In this document: in pieces, positions 47,733-57,139 of the stretch
Layout: each line of letters begins with the position of its first letter
Numbering within the stretch: position 1 is the stretch's first letter
Source of the DNA: Dichetophora obliterata
Lineage: Eukaryota > Arthropoda > Insecta > Diptera > Sciomyzidae
Length of the DNA stretch: 64,000 bases
Assembly: GCA_963920525.1 (NCBI GenBank)
Contig: OY986438.1
Span: 100,163,174-100,227,173 of the forward strand
Direction: 5' to 3'
Made by a program: the position numbers and the translations under genes
Notes under the pieces: generated by a model
Databases searched by the model: none
Seen by the model: only the letters and a program-made list of their open reading frames with translations
What the model was told of the DNA's origin: nothing

Positions 47733-48037
47733 ATTACACAAAAACGATTTACGTTGCTTGATGTGCTTGACAGAATTTTGACTGTTGGCTCATTTTCATT
47801 TTGCTATCTTCGTCTCTTTTTGACAATTTCTTTTGAATGTATTCATCAAGTGTCGACAAGCATTCATTCATTCATTTGACGAGCACCAATGACGAGATGC
47901 GCAGTAAATTTTTTTTTGTTGCGCCGGGAACACTTTATCTGTAGTTCTTTGTATCATGGGTGCTGTTGGTGTTTGTTTCGTTCAACGCGTGTAAGCGAAC
48001 CTGCCTGCCTGCCTGCTTCAGCGTTTACTCTGTCCGC

Positions 48038-48756
48038 TAGAGTTGGGTCGTTCCGGACCTGCATAGTTCATGGAACTATGTTCAGTCTCGGACATAGTTC
48101 CAATCATTCCATCTGTACGATTTAAGCATGTTCAAACAGTTCCGATTGCAATAACATTTTTTTAATCACGAAATGACATTGAGCATGCTTTTGTTACTTT
48201 CATTCTTATAAAGAGAACTGCTGGAACTATATAGTTCCGCGAACATGCTTAAAGCTGATGAACTATATAGTTCCGCGAACATGCTTAAAGCTGATGAACT
48301 ATATAGTTCCGCGAACATGCTTAAAGCTGATGAACTATATAAATCCGCGAACATGCTTACAGCTGATGAACTATAAGATGCAACTGCAAATGATTTTCAG
48401 CAACTTTATAAATTTGCAACATGAACTTTATTTACTAATTGAAATTATTTACTAAATGATAGAAGTTAATTTTTTATATAAACTAAAGAAATGTTTTTCT
48501 TTAATTAAAAAATATAGAAATAAAAAAAATATTGAATTGTTCTGCAGTTCAAATAAACAAAGGAACTAAATAGTTCCGCGGACATGCTTCAAATTCCCTC
48601 TGTAGTTCAACAAGCAGACAAGCCAAATAGTCTATACAGTTCAAATAAGCAAAGGAACTAGATAGTTCCGCGGACATGTTTCCGTGAACTAGTTCCTTTC
48701 TTCAAAAGAATCGTTCCATGTCCGTTCCGTCTCTGGAACTGTTTAGCACAAGCCTA
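48038..48756. mobile_element. hAT-like non-autonomous element with 8-bp duplication
   Basis: The 8-mer CTGTCCGC lies on both sides (48030-48037 and 48757-48764) and completes the foldback end motif if the insert is removed. The element begins TAGAGTTGGG and ends (inward) TAGGCTTGTG, a short imperfect inverted repeat of the hAT TAGNG kind. The interior is built from the words GGAACTA, TAGTTCC and GTTCCGCGAACATG in both orientations, plus the minisatellite at 48224. There is no coding capacity; the minus-strand frame at 48354-48166 is just the minisatellite translated. Confidence 0.75.
48224..48375 (+). repeat. 36-bp minisatellite, about 4.2 units
   Basis: Four head-to-tail copies of a 36-bp unit are present. 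It contains the perfect 14-bp palindrome GAACTATATAGTTC, then CGCGAACATG and CTTAAAGCTGAT. The first three units are identical and the fourth has three substitutions. Each unit therefore offers alternating GAAC/GTTC/GAAC half-sites. Single diverged copies of GTTCCGCGGACATG lie outside near 48575 and 48665. Confidence 0.95.
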
Positions 48757-49585
48757 CTGTCCGCAGACTTAGTCCGCAGACTGTCCGCAGTGCGAGAAAA
48801 CGCGCTTAATACGATTTCATATTAACCTGCTCGAAGTGTGCTGAGTGAAAGCAGGCAGGTCAGATCAGATCAGATCAGGTTGTTGCGAGAAACCAACCAA
48901 CCTGCGCCAGCCAGGTTTCTAGCAACTGAATTTGTTCTTTTTGTGTTGTTTATTGTAATTTTTCAAGGAAAATGCGTTTCTTTATTATCTTTAGAATTCA
49001 AAACCAATTACAACAAAAACATTCAACAACGCGTTGAACGAAACAAATATCAACAGCAGCGACCGCGCACATGTTTATGTGAGTGTGAGGGTTATTTTTG
49101 GTGGGTATTGACAAATTCGGTTAACGTCGATTAAGATTGTGTTGTTGTTGGTGATAAGTTGTGCACGCGAAAATGATAGAATAACGTAATGGGAAATTAT
49201 TGGGCATGTAATAAACAAAAGAAATACATATAAAACAATAAAAAATTAAATTGCTTGGTTTTGCATTTCTTTTTTAATATTTTGAACAGTAGAACCAAAG
49301 TCAAAGTCCAAAATTTTTGTGAAACAAAAATCAAAAATATTTAAAAAGCATTAATTTTAAAGTCATTTCACTGATTCTTCATCAACTGAAACTCAAAAAA
49401 CTGATGATAGTAATAATAGTTTTGATCCTGAGTCTTCGAACGCATATTGGTTTAATGCTGTAAGTGAATTGGATATAGCTAACTGTATAAAGAAAATAAA
49501 ATCGAATGCATCTGGGTAAGATGGAATCTCCATTAGGTTTATAAAGCTTATTTTACAGCGTGTTTTTAGTCCGCTCGCCCATATA

Positions 49586-50818
49586 TTGGGGGTTGGAATT
49601 AATTTTAAAGGTTTTTTTTCGGTTTTTGAGCATTTATTTAGAAACAACGGTACAATGTATATTATTCAAAGTATTGTCCATCGTTAGCTACAACATTTTC
49701 CCATCTTTCTGGCAGCATATGGATTCCGCGCCGGAAGAACGATTCGTCTTTTGAGGCAATCCACGAATCGACCCATTTTTTGGTATCCTCGTAAGAAGTG
49801 AAGCGCTGCTCAGCCAAGCCATGCGTCATCGATCTGAATAGGTGGTAGTCGGAAGGGGCTATGTCTGGGCTATAAGGCGGGTGGGGTAGCACATCCCAAT
49901 TCAGCGCCTCCAACGTTTCCTTGACGGTTCTTGCAACATGTGGCCGTGCGTTGTCATGTTGAAAAACCACTTTGTCGTGTCTTTTGGCATATTCCGGCCG
50001 TTTAACCTTTAATGCTCGGCTCAATTGCATCAATTGTTGTTGGTAGCGTTCCCCAGTGATGGTTTCGTTAGGTTTTAGCAGCTCATAGTACACGACACCC
50101 TTCTGATCCCACCAAATACACAGCATAAGCTTGGCGCTTCGTTTTCGTTTAGGATTATCGTAATGGATCCACTTTTCATCGCCAGTGACAATACGATGCA
50201 AAAAACTCTTCCTTTTATGCCGTTGAAGCAGTTGTTCGCACATGCAAAATCGCCGTTCAACGTCTCTCGGCTTCAACTGGTACGGCACCCAATTTCCTTG
50301 CTTTTGAATCATTCCCATGGCCTTCAAGCGTTTGCCGACCGTTGATAAGTCGACTCCCAATAATTCTGACAATTCTTGAAGGGTTTGACACGGGTCTTCA
50401 TCGAGCAAAGCCTCCAATTCCTCATCTTCAAACTTTTTCGGCTGGCCCGGACGCTCTTTGTCTTCCGTATCAAAATCACCACTTTTAAACCGACGGAACC
50501 AGTACTCACAAGTAGAAATCGATGGAGCATAGTCCCCATAAGCCTCAGTAAGCGTGCGTTGTGCTTCAACCGCTTTTTTCTTCAAATGGAAGCACAAAAG
50601 TAAACCTTCACGCAAATTGCGTTTTGTTGGAACGAAAGTCGACATGTTCACAGAGAAAAAAATATATGTTGTTTACACTTCAGTGGAATGACACATACTA
50701 AAAAATGAAGCTTAGACAATGTGCTTTGAAATGAATATAGTCACAGGTGTGCCCGATGCGATCTATTGATAGTTACGCCATCTCTTAGAAAACCTTTAAA
50801 ACTAATTCCAACCCCCAA
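49586..50818 (-). mobile_element. Mariner (DD34D) element inserted in the LINE
   Basis: The ends are TTGGGGGTTGGAATTA followed by (A/G)TTTTAAAGG, matching over 25 of 26 bases as inverted repeats (49586-49611 and 50793-50818). TA flanks both sides (49584-49585 and 50819-50820). The 1233-bp size is typical. It interrupts the LINE RT between FSPLAHI and ISHFF and must therefore be younger than the LINE, which is younger than the foldback arm. Confidence 0.95.
49662..50645 (-). CDS. Mariner transposase, uninterrupted frame with a short internal deletion
   Basis: This cut-and-paste transposase binds the element ends, excises it and inserts it at TA. The ATG at 50645 is chosen because MSTFVPTKRNLREGLLLCF then follows the usual mariner start; a GTG two codons upstream lengthens the frame but is not needed. 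Domains in order are a helix-turn-helix region (residues about 5-110, with CEYWFRRFKSGDFDTEDKER), the WVPYQL motif near 115, then the catalytic triad. The triad is TGDEKWIHYD, FQHDNARPHVA and YSPDIAPSDYHLF, with 34 residues between the last two aspartates (DD34D). The end is RWENVVANDGQYFE. At 327 residues it is about 18-20 short of the family's usual length. The gap lies between DNPKRKRS and AKLMLCIWW, where relatives have a KSWG...HG stretch, and is in frame. It is probably inactive but young. Mauritiana/vertumnana-type is likely from memory. Confidence 0.93.
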   Translation of the reverse strand: MSTFVPTKRNLREGLLLCFHLKKKAVEAQRTLTEAYGDYAPSISTCEYWFRRFKSGDFDTEDKERPGQPKKFEDEELEALLDEDPCQTLQELSELLGVDLSTVGKRLKAMGMIQKQGNWVPYQLKPRDVERRFCMCEQLLQRHKRKSFLHRIVTGDEKWIHYDNPKRKRSAKLMLCIWWDQKGVVYYELLKPNETITGERYQQQLMQLSRALKVKRPEYAKRHDKVVFQHDNARPHVARTVKETLEALNWDVLPHPPYSPDIAPSDYHLFRSMTHGLAEQRFTSYEDTKKWVDSWIASKDESFFRRGIHMLPERWENVVANDGQYFE

Positions 50819-53800
50819 TAATAAGTCACTTCTTTACCACCTCGTGCTATCCTGAAATTTGGAAAGTGGCGACTATTATTCCTATAGCAAAAAGCCCAAT
50901 GCTTGCAACCCATGCGAGTTCCGTCCAATAAGCCTCTTGTCCTCGGTTTCGAAAATATGTGAATTGCTCATGGCGCAACAGATATCCCATCATTTAAGTC
51001 TTTTTAACCTCATGTCGCATCACCAGTCTGGTTTTCGGCCTGCGCACAGCTGTTTCACTGCTGTGGTCAAAATACTGGATGATATAAGAGTACATTTCGA
51101 TAATGCTGACTTGACATTGCTCTGCTTGCTGGATTTCTCCAAAGCATTCGACACCGTCAGCCACTCTATTCTCTGCAAAAAACTAGCTCAAAATTTTCAA
51201 TTTTCAAAATCTGCGGTCCGTTTGCTAAGAAACTATCTAGTAGGTAGGTCTTAAAGAATGCGTGTGGGCCAACATTTTTCTATGCTAAAAAGCACTACTA
51301 GCGGAGTACCTCAAGACTCTGTTCTTGGGCCATTACTATTTACAATGTTCATAAATGATATTTTCAGCAAGTGCCAACACGTCACTATGCATGCATATGC
51401 AGATGATCTCCAATTGTACTTATCTAGACCAATCGGCCTGGTTGAAGATCTATGTGCTAGAGTTAACGAGGACTTAGCTTTGGTGTCTAAATGGGCAGAT
51501 GAGAATATGCTCACGTTGAACCCCACGAAATCATTTGTTTCGCCTATAACTAAAACTCCATATTACGATGATGATTTGCCTCCAATTTTACTTAATACCG
51601 TTAAAATGAAACTTGAAAGTAAGGCCACAAATCTTGGTTTTCAAATAAATTCATTCCTTGTCTGCGATGATCACATCAACTCATGCGTAAAAAAAGTATA
51701 TTAACTTCTACGCAATCTCCGAATGACATCCGGTTTTGTGCCAGTTGAAACAAAAAGAAAACTTGTATTGCAGTTGGTTATGCCGATCATAACATACTCT
51801 GAGGTCGTGTACTGCAAACTTGACTCTCGGTCCCTACATAAGCTCCTGGTAGCTTTTAATAATGCAGCTCGCTATGTATACGGTCTTAGAAAGTTTGATC
51901 ATATCTCTGTCTATTGTAAAAAATTACTTGGTCGTGACTTACCTAGTTACCTTGAAGCTAGAAATTGCATATTCCTCACGTTAGGAGGAATATTCCTTCA
52001 CGATAAGTTGAAGTTTTGCAGGTCAAGTAGAAATATGAACCTCATTATCCCTAGATACAATTTCCTTAACTCCAGTACACAGTAAAAAATTTGAGGGTAA
52101 ATTTTATCTTTTTTATTACATTTGTGTGGTATAAACTTTTTTTATTCCAAATAATTTATAAATTTTATACCACTCAATATTATAAAAATAATAGAACAAA
52201 TATAATTTAAAAATTTTATATGGATATCATATGTAAATCAAAATATATTCTGGTTCGAAAGTAAAAAATTCACCGAAATCGGGAAATTTATAAATATAGC
52301 TGTTTCGATTGGTCTGACGAGAAAAATAGTCTGGAAAAATTTATATGATTTGATGGTATAAATTTTATAACATTTTTGGTTTGGATTTATATGTATACAA
52401 AATAGTATAAAATTTATGCACATATTTTTTACTGTGTAGATTGTTTTTCATCAGTGTCATTAGGTCGTGGAATTCATTACCTAATAGTATTAAAAGCGTT
52501 TCTAATAAAATTAACTTTAAGCATTTAATTTTCAAACACTTTTCTTAACTTCAAATTTCTCTCCTTACTCTTTCTTGTTCTTCTCTTACTCTCTAACTAC
52601 TTTTTAAGGAATAATTATTTATTGTTTAAATTTTAGTCTTTTTAAGTAATACTGTTATTGATAGCATAATGTAACATTAATTTGCATTTCGTGTCTTAAA
52701 TGTTGTTATATCCAATATTCTTATATGTCAACAAGTTTTTTAAATAAAAATAAAGTAAATAAATAAAATAAATAAAATTTTAAATGATATATAACGTTTT
52801 TATGATTTTTCTATGATTTTTTTGTGTTCGAAGTGCCAGAAAAAGGCACTTTGCGGATTTTTGAAAAAAATCCAGTTTCACCAGCTATAACTTTTTTCTT
52901 AGGATTTTGTTTTTTTTTTAATTTTGTGCACAAAATAGCTCAAGACTATGCTTTATGCATTATTGTTGTTATTGGTTAACATCTTGCATTTTTAGAGTTT
53001 TGAGAATTTTTTCGTAAAAGTACTCAAACTCGACATTTTCAAAAAGGTACACTTCTAATAAAAATGTCCATAATGACCAAGTTATTCAAATTAATGGCAC
53101 AATTTTTTGTATTTGTATTAAGTGTTGTTTCAGAAAATTGTTTTACAACATTTCATTGCAATTTTTTTAAAATTTGGATTTTTTGGATTTTTACGATTTT
53201 TTTATTGCAACAAGAAAGAATATATAATTTTTTCGAAAAGTAAAATATCACAACTCTTGTAATTTTCATCCGGTTTTTCTCACCGATGAGACGTTGTAAA
53301 GGTATTTGAATCTGCTACTGATTAAAAGTATAGAACAGTTTAATCAGTTTACAGAATTTTAATACACATTTTAATGACGAAACACCTCATGTTCGTCCTT
53401 TACCGCACCGAAAGAAACACTAATTTCAGTTTGAAATTTTCATTGCAATTCTGGCCTGGCCTAGTGGCACAACGTATCGCACACCCTCTTCAAAAGAGTC
53501 ACAACTCAAGATGTTTACATATATACTTTTTCGTGTAAGACTATTTGTAGTGATCATATACATCGGCTATCTTAATTTTATACCCATATTGTTAATCTTT
53601 AATTAAAAAAAAAATCGTTTTGTCTCTGTTTTTTGTATGAAGAAAAAAATTGTTTTTTGCTCTTCCTGAAAATTAAATTTTCTTCTTTTGAAGAGAGTAT
53701 GCTATTTATGTATAGAAAATAAAAGATTTTCAGAAACGCCATTAGCGGACGATGCGAAATAGAAAGCAATAGGAGAAAAAAAAATAAATAACCAAATTTT

Positions 53801-54242
53801 TTTTTTTATCTAATCTGATCTGACCAGCTCGCATTCACTCTGCACGGCTTATATAATGAGCAGGTAACCTGCCTGCTCCTGCCTGCCTGCCTGCTCGCAT
53901 CAGCGTTTACTCTGTCCGCAGACTAAAACACAATCAGGTGCGGAGTCAGGAAAGAAATTAGGCATCGAGGAAACAGACACAACGCCGTAGATAGGTTTTA
54001 AAGGGGGGGAGAGGGGGGTTTGGATAGATTAAAGTGGCTGTCACTTTTCGGAGAAGTCAATAAGGCCCATTGTGATACCAAGGGGTTAATTTCCTTACTC
54101 AATTTCTATTTGAACTAATATGAGCTGTTTACAAAGCTGTGGATTCTGATGATAATGAGGGGCTGGAGAGGGTTGCTGAAGCAAAAAAAATAAAAAAATC
54201 GATTCAATCACTTCATTTGGAGCAAGACAATTTTTTATTTAA

Positions 54243-54854
54243 GGGGACAATACACACCTGAATTTTCAAAAAATCAAATTTTTTTTATGATTGATTTTTG
54301 TTCAATAGATCTCAAAGAATCTATTATTAATAATATAAAAATATAATTAAACTTCTATGTTAAATGGCGAAGGTTTCAAACGCAGAGCGCCAAGGCGGTA
54401 TAATCGGTGTTAAAAACTTTAAAGCGCTTTTTCTAGAAATCACATGTTTTGAGTTGGCGAGAGTGATAAAAAAAAACTACTACACTGATCTTTCTGAAGT
54501 TTTCATATGTTATTAGTATTTTTTGGTTTTCAAGGGATCTTTTGGTCTAAAAATTCTTTTAGTTCAATCTAAAGCGGCTTTGATGCTGATTAAAACCCAG
54601 TTTTTATTTATTTTTTCAGACGTTCCAGAGAGCCAAAATCACGCCCGCCGTGAGTTTTTTATGTTATTTTCAAAAACCTGCCAAAAAAACACTCTGGAAA
54701 AGTCCAAAATTCTTTTTTATATACTATTTTTACATTAAAATAAATATGCATTTATATTTTTATATTTACATTAAATATAAGATATCTAGTTCCTTGCTTA
54801 AAAAAATTTGCATTTTTAAAATTTCATTTTTGAAAAATCCCCCTTACTGTCCCC
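54243..54854. mobile_element. MITE flanked by TTAA
   Basis: Ends GGGGACAATA and (inward) GGGGACAGTA, followed on both sides by diverged sequence ending in (T/A)TTTTCAAAAAT. TTAA lies at 54239-54242 and 54855-54858. The interior is AT-rich with no recognisable transposase; the overlapping plus-strand frames at 54523-54862 have no domain. A TTAA duplication is the rule for piggyBac-type transposons, but the ends do not start with the usual CCC, so the assignment is tentative. Confidence 0.7.
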
Positions 54855-55054
54855 TTAAGTAAAATAACGAAAACAAACATTTTAAAAAGAAAAACATATA
54901 AATACATTAAGGCGCCATACGAAAAAAAGTTGTGCGGGGCAGTTCCTCATAATAATCCTTGGCTTATGTCATGATGATTCCCCAAATATTTCGACTCTAG
55001 CGATAGCCATCCTTGAGCTGCAATGGTTTGAAATAACCTCTAAAAATCGAGTTT

Positions 55055-55520
55055 TTTGTCAAAATATTGGCTGGTGTGTTAGTTACAAAGAGAGAAATGA
55101 TCTGAAATAATATTTTTGAAAAAATTCTCCCAAGCTGCATCAAAAAAATTTAAAATTTTTGCATTCGAATTAAAAATAATGATGTTTTTCGTGCACTATT
55201 ATGATTTTTTTTCAGTTATTTTTACTAAAGTTCAAAAAATTCATTGGTCAGAATTGCTGGCTAAAATTGCTTAAACTGAAACAAATTAAAACTAAAATAT
55301 TAATTATAAAATACACACCTTCTGAAAAGATATTGTAAGAAATTTAAAAAAGTTATGAAGTTATTTAAATTTTTAAAGTTTTTGTAAGGATATAAAATAA
55401 AAAATATCAAAGTTTTTTTGATGCAGATTGGAAAGATTTTTCCGTCCTATAATTTCTGATAGTTTATTTTTATAAAACTATTACGGCAGCCAATATTTTG
55501 ACACAAAAATATTCTTATTT
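55055..55520. repeat. Inverted-repeat segment inside the hAT element
   Basis: TTTTTTGTCAAAATATTGGC near 55050 is mirrored by GCCAATATTTTGACA near 55487. GCTGCATCAAAAAAATTT near 55133 is mirrored by AAAGTTTTTTTGATGCAG near 55408. The arms are about 130 bp with many differences. It may be a further nested foldback element or part of the hAT interior. Confidence 0.55.
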
Positions 55521-55946
55521 ATGTATTTTTATATTTGGAAAAACTGAATGTGCCACTAAATTCTACGACCAAAAATTAAGTTTACGTGTCTCAGCGTTTT
55601 TTGTGTCTTTTCAAAAGTTAAAAATTTACCTACAGTGCAATTTATCGAACAATGAAGCATTGCTTATCATTTGAATTTCACAGACTGGCTTAAAATAATT
55701 TTGTTCAATTTATTTGTATACGTTCTGCAAACGCTAGTACGAAAGCAACAATACATAGGAAAATAATTAAGAAAACCATTTATATTGTATGATATTTAAC
55801 TTAATGTCTGCTAAACAAACTAAGCATGTACATTGAACAATTTTCAATTCATCTTCATGTTATGGTAATTATAAAAAAATGTTTAATTGCTAAGGGAGGG
55901 TTTGAACCCCCTGAATGGCCCCCATATCTACGGCGTTGAACAGACA

Positions 55947-56340
55947 TATGTGATAACGCTTTTACCTAAGTTATGCTGTTGATATTTTGCAAGTAAGTTA
56001 AGCGTTCATAAGTGGCAATAAGTGTATTCATGTAACATATTTCTCTAACAAGGTACATTACATACATTTCCCATAAACAGCTTTGAACCTGAAATGTTAA
56101 TTCAGGAAAACTCTTTTTATTTTCTCTGAATTTAAGTTCACTTTACTTTTGCTTTGCGTGCTGTGTAAATCAAAAACAAAATACAAAAATAAATAAATCA
56201 TACAATATAAACTGCTGACAACTGGAATTTTTTATCGACATTTTGATTACCTACGGATTTCGCCATTTCCTGCAGATTGCGCCGCTGCCCACCCAAGTTA
56301 ATTATATTGGACGCTGCTACCGATTGAGCTTATATTAGTG
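55947..56340. other. No gene recognised
   Basis: AT-rich spacer after the hAT element; nothing recognisable. Confidence 0.45.
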
Positions 56341-56359
56341 TTCCCTATTGTCAGCTCCC

Positions 56360-56900
56360 TGCAAACCATATGAGTCTTTAAAGACTCTTTTATGACTCAT
56401 TTGTAGGAGCCAGAGCCCTCATAATGAGCTCTTATAAGTTTCATAAAAGAGCAGTTTTTCCTTTGAAAGTGGTCCCTCTTTAAGAGCTCAAATATGAGCA
56501 CAAAATGATACTTTTTTGAGTCTCAAAAGTAATTTATTCGGACTAATATAAGAGTCTTTTATGAATCTTATATTGGCCTTTTAATACTCATAATAGACTC
56601 TTAAAAGTTTCCGAAAAGTGCTAGTTTTCCTTTGAAACTGGTCTATATTTTATGTCAGGAGGCTTTTCACAAAATACTCTTAAATTTGAGTTTTTTCTGT
56701 CCGACTGAAAAAACTGAAGTACTCCTAAAACAATCCGAAACAAGTACTTTTTAGGAATGTACGTTATGAAAATACAAAAAATACACTTTAAAAACTCATA
56801 AATAAGAGGGAACTCATAAAATCCTCTTTAATAAGGCTCTTTTCAGAGTCCGAATTATGAGCGCTCCGAACTTGGTTTGAAGGGCTATGTTTTTTCCGAG
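56360..56900. repeat. Degenerate direct repeats of about 168 bp rich in GAGTC/GACTC
   Basis: A block CTCATAATGAGCTCTTATAA, then GTTTC, GTGCTAG or AGCAG and TTTTCCTTTGAAA(G/C)TGGTC, occurs at 56418-56475 and again at 56586-56643. GAGTCT, AGACTC and TATGAGTC words surround both copies. Copies are diverged. It resembles in word use, but not in unit, the repeat at 29570. Confidence 0.6.
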
Positions 56901-57002
56901 TGTCAATACACTCGTCAGTAATGGGGAAATAAAAAGTTTTTGCAAAGTGGTAATTTAAGTACAACAGAAGGTAATATTCATTATAACCTACCCCGTCCGT
57001 CG

Positions 57003-57139
57003 GTCGTTTGTCGGTCGGTCTGCGTGTTGTCCGCTATAATCTTCTGGCGCTCTGCCTTAGTACATCCTGTCAGAGCGCCAGAAGATTATAACGGACAGCA
57101 CGCAGACCGACCGACAAACGACCTTAGTACATCCTGTCA
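57003..57139. repeat. 52-bp-arm hairpin combined with an 18-bp direct repeat
   Basis: Arms at 57003-57054 and 57071-57122 are complementary with two mismatches, around a 16-base loop. The loop sequence plus two bases (CCTTAGTACATCCTGTCA, 57055-57072) is repeated directly after the right arm (57122-57139). The order is therefore arm, B, inverted arm, B. That arrangement is what a template switch or snap-back copying event leaves behind. Confidence 0.93.

Larger units (their letters stand above)
49400..52085 (+). pseudogene. LINE reverse transcriptase, interrupted by a mariner
   Basis: Before the mariner the frame reads ELDIANCIKKIKSNASG, a stop, then DGISIRFIKLILQRV and FSPLAHI. After it, and removing one TA, it continues without a shift as ISHFFTTSCYPEIWKVATII. 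A frameshift near 50885-50905 (A5 run) then leads to NPCEFRPISLLSSVSKICEL. The next parts share one frame with only two stops (51252 and 51702): LLCLLDFSKAFDTVSHSIL, GVPQDSVLGPLLFTMFIND (Asp where Gly is usual), the catalytic YADD (51396-51407) and KWADENMLTLNPTKS. A C-terminal part ends near 52085. It is inactive. Clade not assigned beyond the CR1/Jockey group. Confidence 0.85.
49348..52784 (+). mobile_element. 5'-truncated non-LTR retrotransposon inserted in the right foldback arm
   Basis: The LINE starts abruptly within the linker region before the RT and ends in a tandem AAATAAAT-type tail (about 52738-52784), directly next to foldback-arm sequence. After removal of the mariner at 49586-50818 it is about 2.2 kb. 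The insertion point is AT-rich, so a target duplication cannot be set with confidence. Its reverse transcriptase differs from those of the LINEs at 17830 and 35720. Confidence 0.82.
45518..53923. mobile_element. Foldback-like element with about 1.5-kb inverted arms, multiply interrupted
   Basis: Both outer ends begin GTCTGCGGACAGAGTAAA (inward) and are flanked by TAA (45515-45517 and 53924-53926). Behind each end come (GCAG)n-type repeats, GCCGTGCAGAGTGAATGCGA and (ATCAG)n-type repeats. The left arm (45518-about 47090) is matched in reverse by 52785-53923 and then, after a LINE insertion, by 49040-49347. The interior (about 47160-49040) has extra internal copies of the end motif (48018-48037 and 48757-48790), a MITE and a hAT-like insert. 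Long arms with internal simple repeats are typical of foldback elements, and the 3-bp TAA is compatible with PIF-type insertion. No own transposase was recognised. Confidence 0.72.
49000..53923 (-). repeat. Right arm of the foldback-like element, split by insertions
   Basis: 49040-49347 matches the inner left arm and 52785-53923 matches the outer left arm, both inverted. At the break the left arm is continuous (AATATTTCAAATGAGATATA, complement), whereas the right arm stops at AAATATTT near 49347 and resumes with TTAAATGATATATAACG at about 52785. The DNA in between is a LINE with a mariner inside. Confidence 0.8.
53980..55938. mobile_element. Non-autonomous hAT-type element, family A copy 2
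   Basis: Ends CAACGCCGTAGATAGG and (inward) CAACGCCGTAGATATG are flanked by the perfect 8-bp duplication AACAGACA (53972-53979 and 55939-55946). The right 280 bp match, in reverse, the left 280 bp of the element at 25668 (for example GGGGGTTCAAACCC, ATGCTTAG, TGAACAAAATTATT and GTGAAATTCAAATGATAA). The left end is G-rich (GGGGGGGAGAGGGGGG). No transposase was seen. It has been invaded by a TTAA-flanked MITE (54243-54854) and contains another inverted-repeat segment (55055-55520). Confidence 0.9.

Noticed and set aside
48224..48375. Heat-shock-element or promoter array made of GAAC/GTTC half-sites
   Set aside because: The spacing does not fit the usual GAA-TTC-GAA 5-bp phasing through the unit, and the array lies inside a transposon. 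I kept it only as a repeat with possible binding sites.
48166..48455. Repeat-protein frames on both strands over the minisatellite
   Set aside because: They are translations of the 36-bp repeat (a multiple of three, so it stays open) and lack any start context or domain.
45530..48900. CRISPR-like array from regularly spaced GCAG and ATCAG repeats
   Set aside because: The repeats are contiguous simple sequence without spacers, and the DNA is eukaryotic.
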